DNA of 64,000 nt from Luzula sylvatica (Eukaryota > Streptophyta > Magnoliopsida > Poales > Juncaceae), in assembly GCA_946800325.1 (NCBI GenBank), contig OX326958.1, forward strand, positions 29,676,914 through 29,740,913, given 5' to 3'. The notes below the pieces were generated by a model that ran no database searches, was not told the DNA's origin, and saw nothing but the letters and a program-made list of their open reading frames with translations. Made by a program: the position numbers and the translations under genes. Of the stretch, positions 55,395 through 64,000 are shown in pieces; the stretch's first letter is position 1; every line of letters begins with the position of its first letter.

Positions 55395-57130
55395 CTCTGA
55401 TCCTCGAAATTCTGAGCTTCCATTGTGCAAAGGACCATTACTGGCTAAGAAACAAGCCTTAGAAATGGAAGAAATTTATTCTCTTGGTGGGAAGACGCAG
55501 CGTAACAAAGAGTCTGAGGGGTATGTTCGTGCACATTCTCTCAACGAGCTCAGATGTTCGATTTTAGGAGTTGAGGGGTATGCTCATGCAAATCATGAAG
55601 AAAACCAACGCCGGCAGCTCATCCGGAGAGAGTGAATTGATCAAAATTCATGAAAAGGGGAAAGAAAGTGAGAAGAAACGCATGGTTGAAGAAACTGAGG
55701 GTAGTAGAGGCCATACACTTAAGAAGATGGGTTGAAGATGAATTCGAAACCAGAGGAGATCGTAGAGGCCAAGGCGGAGGAAGAGGAAGGCAAAACACGG
55801 ATTTCATGCCCAAATCTCAAGTTGAGTTTACGTATTTTGCCGGGGAAGGGACACGAGTCTGGTTGAAGAAGTGTGGGAGGTTCTTTAGAATTTGTGCTAT
55901 TGCGGAATGGCAAAAGGTCGACATTGCATCCCTTTACCTCACGGGTGAGGCGGAAGATTGGTACTTTGCGTACCAATTGACTGAACATCATATTCCCTGG
56001 CAACAATTTGTTGAAGATTTGCTAGGGAGATTCGAGGATGAATTGTTGTTGGGTCTTGCGGGGGAATTCCATAATTTGAGACAAAGGGGTACGGCTAAAG
56101 AGTATAGAAAGGAACTTGATCAAATGAGAGGTTTAATGTTCAGAAAATATCAAAGTTTGGATGATCAATTCTTCAAGCAATGTTTCTTAGGTGGTTCGAA
56201 TAAAGATCTCAGATCTTCCATGGTAGTTACTGGACCTCGGAATTTGATTGAGGCATACGAAAATGCGGTTCATCAAGAGAAAACGATGGAACAAAAGAAA
56301 GGGGAGATCTTTTAGAAGGATAAGGGTGTAACCAATTCCAATCGAAGTCAAATCATTCCAAAAATTACTGGACAAGCTTGAGAGTTGCATAAAGAGGAGA
56401 AGAGGGCTCGTAATGAGTGTTATTGGTGTGATGAAATGTGGAATACAAATCATAAGTGTAAGGGGAGACCTCAAAAATCACAATGCCAACGATGTGCTCG
56501 TCGTTGAAGGAGTGATAGAAGATGAGTTGAAAAACCAAGAGGTGAAGTGGGTCAAGGAGAAGAAGATCATGATATATCTTAATGAATGGAGATTACCACA
56601 GAGTTAATTGAACCCAAATCACACTATCAAACCCTTAAAATTACGGGAAAAATCAAGAACAAACTATTTTTCAATTCTGATTGATAGTGGGTCTTCTCGT
56701 ACTTTCATAGATCTCCGTTTTGTCAAATTAATGGATTTGGTTCCATTACTAGTATAATCACTGGCAATAACCGTTGCAAATGACTCGAAATTGACTTGTT
56801 ATTCCATATGTAATGGGTTCGAGTGGGAAATTCAAGGTCAACCATTTCAATTTTGACGCTCGTATACTCGAATTAGGGACAGTCGAAATGGTGCTAGATG
56901 TTGATTGGATGGGTAAAAAATAAAAATAGACCATTAGAGTTTAATTACGAGAAGAAAGAAGTAAAATGCACCATTAATGGTTATGGAAGAGAGCTCGTGA
57001 TGAAGGCGGGATCAAAGTTCCGGAACAACTCAAAATCAATATTTCTAATCGAGAGAGGAAGGAATTAGCTTCTTGGATTAACAAAAACCAGATGGTGTGG
57101 ATTGCGAGAATTGATGTGTTTGAGGAGAAA
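55395..57130 (+). pseudogene. Gypsy gag-protease remnant
   Basis: Gag domain (PF03732 type) in 55650-56315: YFAGEGTRVWLKKCGRFFRI, QKVDIASLYLTGEAEDWYFA, FVEDLLGRFEDELL, EYRKELDQMRG. After stops, a zinc-knuckle-like CYWCDEMWNTNHKC (about 56420-56460) and an aspartic protease start ILIDSGSSRTFID (about 56675-56715) appear in shifting frames. The sequence ends near 57130 without reverse transcriptase or integrase. A truncated, decayed element. Confidence 0.8.
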
Positions 57131-57294
57131 CATCAGAAATAGATTGTAATTATTTTTAGATATTTTAGAGAAAATTATTATATTTTTGGACAAGTATTTA
57201 GAAACTCAAATCTAGAATAATTAAAAACTTGGAATGAAAGCCCTCCTTTCGCACCATACAAGTATTTAGTTTATGAAATATAAAAACCAGGAAA

Positions 57295-59828
57295 TCAAAT
57301 ATTTAGTTCATGAAAAATCAACTTTATATAATTGGCTATATCTTGTGCATCATTTGAAATCCCATCTAAGCCTCTTCTCCCAAAACCGGCGAAGTAAAGT
57401 CCGTTATGTCCTTTCCACTGATTTGGAAAACTCTTTCTTGGAAATCCATTTTCGTTTAATATTTCACCTTCATCCTGTTATATGTTCATTTACCAAATTG
57501 TTGTAAGAACATGAGAAAAGATTATCTTGTAAGAAAATCTCTAAGTCATTTATGTTTACCTCAAGCCATTTCTTTGTAGTGCTTTTATAACCAGTGGCTA
57601 GAACTATTGCATCGAAGGAATTAGATTTTCCATCCTCAAATAAAACATTGTTTTCTTGGATTGAAGAAATAGCTCCATATACCTATATAACAAAACATTA
57701 TTTTAAGCTAGATTACGATAAGGAATCACAATGGTCCATAACAATTCGGACACTATACAACGTTCAAAGTGCTGCGGAAATAACACAAATTGCGAGTAAC
57801 CTCTCATCATATTTCTTGCGGGATCTAAAAATCTTATTACCGATGTAAGAATCACTTAAACTTGGACCGCCCAACGGGAAACTAAACCCGAGTGTGGCCG
57901 CAAACAATACCGAAATCCCTCGGTATTGCACGGCTTCGATGTATGCACGAATATTCCATACGGGTAGGGAGTGTTATTGAACGACGAGCCTTCTCAAGAT
58001 CAAAGCCCCGCTAAAGGTGAAAATCTTCGGATGGTTGGCGTTAAACAATCGAATCCTAACGGCCGACAACCTTGTAAAACGTGGATGGCCTCACAACCCG
58101 CTTTGCGCCCTATGCTCTAATACTTTAGAAACGGGGGATCACCTCTTCGTAGGGTGCCCATTCACCACCGAATTATGGCACGTTTTAGAACCGCGAGTTT
58201 CTACCTTATCGGTCTCCACAATGTCCTTTTGGTGGAATTACCGAATGACGAAGACAACTATTGAAACGAAATCTTGGGATACCAAATGGTTGGCTACTAT
58301 TTGGACTATATGGCGGGAACGAAACAACTGAATATTCCAACGCAAAAGTAGAATGAAAGAGTTAATAGAAAAAACTATACAATACTTAGTATTAAAATGG
58401 AATTAGCATTGTTAAGTCATAGTCATAGTGTCTTAATTACTACGAGAAATTTGAGGATTTATGATTGTTCGTTGGTTTGTAAATATTTTTATTTTATTTT
58501 GTAACTTTTTTATTTTAATGAAAATGATCGGATCGGGCCCGAATCGCGCTTGCCTTTCTTTCAAAAAAAAAAAAAAAACAAAAACAAATTATCATTAACT
58601 TTTTACATGTACAAAATCCCCGCATGCATGTACTTAAAATACTCGTACAATTTCATTGAAAATTTCTAATTATAAGCTTTGTTAACTAGACAATTCAATT
58701 TGATGAAAATTACTATCCATAAACAATCAACAAATAAATTATCACCTTAACTTCTCTAATTTTTAATCAATAATGATAAGCAACTAGATTTCGCATCTAG
58801 AATAATACGTGAATAATACGTGACAAATCATAATGCAACCACGTTAATTAATTTCATGAAAATTTAGGAAACTAACAAAGTACCTTAATTTCTCCTTTTT
58901 TTATCTTTTCAATGGTACCAACATCAATAACGGCCGATCGACCCATAGTTGCCTTAAGAACTAACGGTCCTTTTTCAGGCCTCGCAATTCCATACTTAGA
59001 CAGATCTCCGTATTTGAAATTCGCTAGCTTTGTAAGTAAATTATCCACCAAACTCGGCGGAAAATAATTCACCAACACCATACCCATATATATCATTTCC
59101 TTCGTCATTACATGTAACTACATCATGAAATAATCAATTAATTTGAATATATTAAAAAAAAATTGAGATCTATCACTGATGATATAAACAAAAATCAACT
59201 ATACAAAAATAAATCATACCGGGCTTCGGATAACAATAGAAGTATTGGCTCCATTATTGGCGAGATCGTAAGCGATCTCCATCCCCGAATTTCCAGACCC
59301 AATGATCAAAACATTTTTGCCCATATAAGCTCCTCCATTTTTATAGAAACTCGAGTGAAGAATTTCTCCTTTAAATCCTTCAAAACCGTCAATTTTTGGA
59401 ATCACACCCTCATCGTTCTCTCCGGTTGCGACAACCAAAAATCTAGCATTGTATTCCTCCATCTCTCTTGTAACTGAATTCAAGGCGTTAATGTTCCAAC
59501 TCTTGGTTTTTTCGTCATAATAAGCAGATTTGACGCACGTGTTGAATTGAGGGGTAATTTTGAATTTTCGTGTGTACGTTTCCATGTATTGGATGAAACC
59601 GTCTTTAGGAACGAAAGTAGGGGCGTTGCGAGGATATTGCATGTGAGGCAATTCACAAAATTGCTTTGCCAAGTGGAGTTTGACACGATCGTATGTGTTT
59701 TTCTTCCAGAGTGACGCAATGCAATCTTCTCTTTCTATGATTGTATTCGGAATCGACAAAAAGTTTAAACATGCTGATGTTGCAAGCCCTGCTGGCCCCG
59801 CCCCTACTATAACCACCTCCCTATTCAT
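57295..59828 (-). CDS. YUC10: YUCCA-type flavin monooxygenase (YUC10/11 branch)
   Basis: Four exons on the minus strand: 59828-59220, 59117-58884, 57682-57560 and 57474-57295, giving 381 residues, the usual length. FAD motif [14 protein letters not shown] at residue 8, [27 protein letters not shown] identity motif [16 protein letters not shown] motif [29 protein letters not shown]-like [12 protein letters not shown], the LATGY motif in exon 3 and [11 protein letters not shown] in exon 4. Family role: converts indole-3-pyruvate to indole-3-acetic acid, the rate-limiting step of auxin synthesis, in the cytosol or on the ER. Intron 2 contains a LINE fragment of opposite orientation. A TATA-like TATATAAAA lies about 150 bases upstream. 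No lesion seen. Confidence 0.92.
57690..58585 (+). mobile_element. 5'-truncated LINE in YUCCA intron 2
   Basis: The ORF at 58017-58331 reads [40 protein letters not shown] and [16 protein letters not shown], the zinc-binding domain (zf-RVT) at the end of plant L1 reverse transcriptase ORFs, ending [10 protein letters not shown] then TGA. An A-rich tail (58563-58585) closes it. The left border is unclear, somewhere between 57690 and 57890. Frame breaks occur before the zinc domain. Confidence 0.75.
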
Positions 59829-60050
59829 TGGCGTGAATTGAAGTGTTTTTTTTTATTTTTTGAGGTTTTTTGGTGAAATTGAGAGCGAAGAGTAAAGTAG
59901 AAGTTTTTAGTGTGTATTTTACTTTTAGAGTTTTAGTTTTGGTTTTGTGGATTAATTAGATGAGAGATTATCTTTTTATATAGCGAGGAGAATGAGATGG
60001 TAAATTTGTAATTAGAATAAACTTATAATTACTACGTATCTAAGAAAATA
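59829..60050 (-). promoter_or_regulatory. Probable YUCCA promoter
   Basis: On the minus strand GCTATATAAAAAG (about 59985-59973) precedes the ATG by about 150 bases. A T/A-rich leader follows. Inference from position only. Confidence 0.4.
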
Positions 60051-60885
60051 AAGATGCTGTAAAATTTGAAAACGATGATTCGAACCTGCACCAAATATTT
60101 ACAAAAGGAGAAAAAGATGTACCAAATATCTCCTTGGTGTGTGTAGTTCATGAACCGGTTCAAATCTTTTGTAACAAATTGATCATGATTCAAAAATAGT
60201 TTTAATGATCTTTAATTGTTGGCATAATTTGAAAAGGACATGTGACACATCCTCGTTCATAACGGTTAAACACCCTTAATTTCGTAAATCGATTTACATA
60301 TTTTGAGAAGAACAAAGAATATTTTTAGAGGGGATATTTTATTTCTTAGTTATAATATTCAATGAAACTATTTAATTCTTTTTAATTTAAATTTCAAATT
60401 AATTTTAAAACATGTATCCTCAACAGAAGCGTGTTATATTAATTTAATGTTTGTTATGATTATAATCGAACAAAACAAATTTATTTTCAAAAGAGTCATA
60501 TGGAGCTTGATAAATTGTCAATTAATTCAGCCCAATAATTTATTTTTCACATTAGTAAATTTGAATTTAATTACAAAAAATGATAATAATTCATTTGGAC
60601 AAACCCAGCAAATCCGACATCAATTTAGGCTGGAGGACTTTATTATAAATAATATGTATAATTTACGTTCCTAGTTTATTTCAAATGTCTATCCATAATT
60701 TAGACGAGGAATTCGAATCCCTGTACAAGCACATTGTCAATCTTTTTCCTTTTACTTTTTTGTCCCGCAGGAAACTATAATCAGTCATTTTATTTTTTAC
60801 CTTTTGTCCTGCAACAAATTATAATGTTCAATTCTTCGATATGTAATATTATAATTTTCATGCCACCCATTAATTTTCTAACCTG
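60051..60885. other. AT-rich upstream spacer
   Basis: No gene or element ends recognised. Confidence 0.4.
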
Positions 60886-61340
60886 ATTATCATATTTAAA
60901 TTATCATATTTAATTAAAATTAATTTTTTAACCCGATTAATCATTAATTTAATCCAACCATTACGATAAGAAGAATTATATTTGTTTTCACAAAAGTGAA
61001 ATAAATATCATCGACGACACGGATGTATTAATCGGTCCGTACCTATCATGATCTTAATTAAAATTAAATTTTTGTAACTTTTTTGGTTAACTAATTCGTA
61101 ATTATCATATTTAATTAAAATTAATTTTCTAACTCGATTAATCATTAATTTAATCCAACCATTACGATAAGAAAAATTATATTTTTTTTCACAAAAGTGA
61201 AATAAATATCATTGATCCGTACCTATCATAATCTTAATTAAAATTAAATTTTTGTAACTTTTTTTTTTAACTAATCCGTAATTATCATATTTAATTAAAA
61301 TTAATTTTCTAACCCGATTAATCATTAATTTAATCCAATG
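60886..61340. repeat. About 190-bp tandem repeat, 2.4 copies
   Basis: ATCATATTTAATTAAAATTAATTTT(C/T)TAAC.CGATTAATCATTAATTTAATCCAA recurs at about 60891, 61096 and 61286. The first two are followed by CCATTACGATAAGAA, CACAAAAGTGAAATAAATAT, GTACCTATCAT and AATTAAATTTTTGTAACTTTTTT. The third copy ends where the hAT element begins. Confidence 0.85.
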
Positions 61341-62053
61341 AGCCCCGGACTTTTATCCATGGTTCTTAATCTCGGCCGAAATAAAAAAAAAAAAGTCGCC
61401 CGAGTCGACTCGGACTCGGCCAGACCCGAGACGAGTCTTGGCCGAGTATCTCGCCGACCGAGTTCCCGATTATTTTATTTTATTTTTTTGAAAAAAAATT
61501 TGTATGGATGGCCGATCATGCATAGACAAGGAATGTAATACCCGAGCCTAGGTTGCAAAAGAATAGGTCTTATAGATTGTATAGCTTTCTTTTTATCTGA
61601 GCACAAAAATACAGTGTCCGTAACAATTGCGAAATAAGTTTGCAAGTTTAAAGTGAGGAAGATGAGAGTGACATTTAGAAGAGTCATGGGATCGTTTGAA
61701 ATTTTTTATGTATATTTTTTTGTGTGTGTATTATTTTTAGTTATAAATGAAGAAATTACAAATAATATATTATAACATCATCACATTAGATCCGACAAGG
61801 AAAATTCTTCATTATTATCCTTCAGAGAAAAAGTTTCCGACTTACATTAAAGTCCAATTCCCATTTCATATTATATTTTTTAAAATATAAAAAAGTTTAT
61901 TAAATACTTATAAACTTAGTGATAGTACTATGAATAAATAGGTTATATTATATTAAAATAGTAAAATATAATTATTGTTCATTAAGTAAATTGTAGTTGC
62001 TATAAAATCTTAAAATGTCTATATTTGTAGATGATGTTTTTGTAAAAAAAAAA

Positions 62054-63475
62054 GGGAAATTTTCAAAAAACCTCCTATCTTTTTTGGATATTCTAAAAAA
62101 AATCTTATCTTTTTGGAAACTCCAAAAAACCTCCTCTACCAAACTTTTATTTTCAAATACCCCCTATAAGGATTAAAATCAATGTTACAGAAATCGATAG
62201 GCGTTAGTCGGACGGGCGGACACCGTCTAACGCCTATATAGATTAATCGGGGATTAATCGGATATTAATCGGCTCTAGACGGATTTGTAATTTTACATAG
62301 TTTTTTATCATATTTCTTAATATTTATATATTATAATTTGTGCTACAACTTTTTATACACAAATTCAAATAAACCACAAAATAAATTTACTGACATATCA
62401 ACAACATCCAAACATCCCATAAAACACGATCAGGTCGACCACGCAAAATACCACATCTAAACATCTTGCAAAACACGATCATATCAATCGCGCAAAATAC
62501 AACCTAAATAATAAAACAAACGCACAAAGAGAAAGAAACTAAACATTAAAAAAAAAAAAATGGGTTGTGGGCCTTAAAAAAAAAAAAAAATTTAAGTGGA
62601 CTGGGCCTGGACAGAATTATTCGGTGCCTAGGCGGTATTTAGGTGGGCTTAAGCAGAATTCCGCCTAGACAAAAATGATTAGAGCAGATCTGGGCGTTTG
62701 CCCGACGCCTAGCCCGATTTTTACAACATTGGTTAAAACTAACCATGGATGGTGTTAAATTTATTTTTTTTACCAAAATACCCTTCTATTTTCATATGTA
62801 TATTTTTTCATTAATTTTATTAGTTTTAAGAAAAATCTTAAATATTTTTGAATATGTAGTGATTTCACAAAAATAAAATTATTAAATGTTGTGTTTGTAT
62901 AATTTTAATATTTCATTTATTATTCATGAAAAACTAACATCAGATAATAATAAAATAAAAACCTTGAAAATATATTGATATAAAATATTTCTTTAAACAT
63001 CTAGTTTTTTATTTTCGTTCTTTTTTTATGTATTTTTTTAATAGTTTCATGATATTTTAATTTTTAAATATTTACAAGATGTTATTTTAATATTTTGGTT
63101 CATCTTATTATTATTTTATGTTAGTTTTTTAGGAAAAAATATAAAAGTCAAATATATATAATGTATGAAATATTAAAATTATATAAATATAACATATGAT
63201 AATTATTTTTGTAAAATTATTATGAGCTAACAAAAATTAACGATTTTTATAAAATTAATAAAAAATAACAAAAATATCTTTTTAATTACTACATATGTAA
63301 AAAGAAGGGTATTTTGGTCATAATTTTTTTTTGAACACCATCCATGGTTAGTTTTAATTCCATAGGGGATTATTTGAAAATAAAAGTTTGATAGAGGGGA
63401 TTTTTTGGAGTTTCCAAAAAAATAGGAGTTTTTTAGAATATCCAAAAAAAATAGGGGATTTTTTGAAAATTTTCC
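62054..63475. mobile_element. Long-TIR (MULE-like) element, second level
   Basis: About 130-base inverted ends: GGGAAATTTTCAAAAAACC and, complement, GGAAAATTTTCAAAAAATCC, both continuing GGATATTCTAAAAAA, TGGAAACTCC and AAACTTTTATTTTCAAATA. The flanks are A-runs, so target repeats cannot be judged. A diverged relative lies within the Helitron (10545-11060). Confidence 0.75.
62180..62731. mobile_element. GC-rich hAT-like element, third copy (innermost level)
   Basis: Ends CAATGTTACAGAAATCG and, complement, CAATGTTGTAAAAATCGG, the same family as 28264 and 28574. Flanking octamers ATTAAAAT and GTTAAAAC match at 6 of 8, an eroded target duplication. Confidence 0.85.
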
Positions 63476-63916
63476 AAAAAAAAAAGATTAGTTAAAATAA
63501 GCCTCATTTCATAATATCAATGGCTATCGTTAGTTATTATATTCACTTGATGAAAACTTGCATTGCTAAGAATAATTGCCTTGTCACAATGGCCATCACT
63601 AGTATGTTATTCAAAATTCAATGGCTATCATTGAAAGTAATAAAATATAAAGAATCATCTTTGTCATCTTTGTTAATTTTATTTTTCTTGATTATGTAAT
63701 GTATTTTTTTAATGTAACAATTTGAGTTTTATTAGTTGAATTTGTTTTAATCATGTTTATAAATATTTATCAATTTAAAAAAAAAATTATTATTTTTAAA
63801 TTTTTTCGATTTTTTACTAACCGTCCAATTTTTTTTTCCAATCCGAGTCGATCGAGTTCCGAGTCAACAAAACAGGACTCGAATCCGAGTCCGATATTGA
63901 GAACCATGCTTTTATC

Positions 63917-64000
63917 TTCCCACTTGCGACAAATTATAATTTGTGATAATAAGAGCAATAGGAGGCAACCATTGCAACACTCTTAGCCACGCCCACGGCT
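63917..64000. other. Window end
   Basis: Flank of the hAT element; nothing recognised. Confidence 0.4.

Larger units (their letters stand above)
61358..63908. mobile_element. hAT-type element, 2.55 kb (outer level of a triple nest)
   Basis: Ends CATGGTTCTTAATCTCGG and, complement, CATGGTTCTCAATATCGG, with GACTCGG / CGAGTC-rich subterminal sequence. Perfect 8-bp target duplication CTTTTATC (61350-61357, 63909-63916). No transposase recognised in the roughly 1.1 kb not occupied by inner elements. Confidence 0.88.

Overview
The window is nuclear DNA of a flowering plant, most likely a eudicot. Genes have many short GT-AG introns, the coding sequences resemble Arabidopsis ATXR4, MS2/FAR2, SAGL1 and YUCCA10, and the intergenic DNA is very AT-rich and packed with plant transposon families (Copia, Gypsy, MULE, hAT, PIF/Harbinger, CACTA, Helitron, LINE, tRNA-derived SINE). 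All exon junctions and element ends were read by eye; boundaries may be off by a base or two. No database search was possible.

Host genes that look intact: the 3' part of an ATXR4-like SET-domain gene (1-1359, +); a single-exon F-box gene (3303-4370, +); a nine-exon MS2/FAR2-type fatty acyl reductase (49212-51933, +); a three-exon SAGL1-like F-box/kelch gene (52916-54531, +); and a four-exon YUCCA10/11-type flavin monooxygenase (57295-59828, -) with a LINE fragment in intron 2.

Region 6.2-16.2 kb is a nest of insertions. A MULE-like element (6884-15698) sits in a T-rich array. It carries a transit-peptide-like first exon and was itself invaded by a non-autonomous LTR retrotransposon (7232-9853), a Helitron (10060-11937), a hAT element (12667-13987) and a SINE. 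The LTR element has two LTRs that look identical and an intact 336-codon ORF of unknown family. That protein has two tandem H-x-C-x3-C-x(11-12)-C units, a heptapeptide array and proline-rich repeats, and I regard it as the most novel item.

Region 16-28 kb holds CACTA remnants, a solo LTR of the Copia family seen later, an unrecognised broken multi-exon gene, a MULE with a FAR1-like transposase (21496-24771) disrupted by a hAT MITE, two 140-bp MITEs sharing that MULE's ends, and a Helitron 3' end. Region 28-34 kb has self-nested GC-rich hAT-like elements, a fragment of ATXR4 exon 6, a long fold-back element and a deleted Harbinger element. Region 34-45 kb is a full-length Copia element (35812-44608) inserted inside an older, opposite-strand Copia. 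Three places in the window carry arrays of the near-palindrome CCGTTRTAACGG. After YUCCA, 61358-63908 is a three-level transposon nest.
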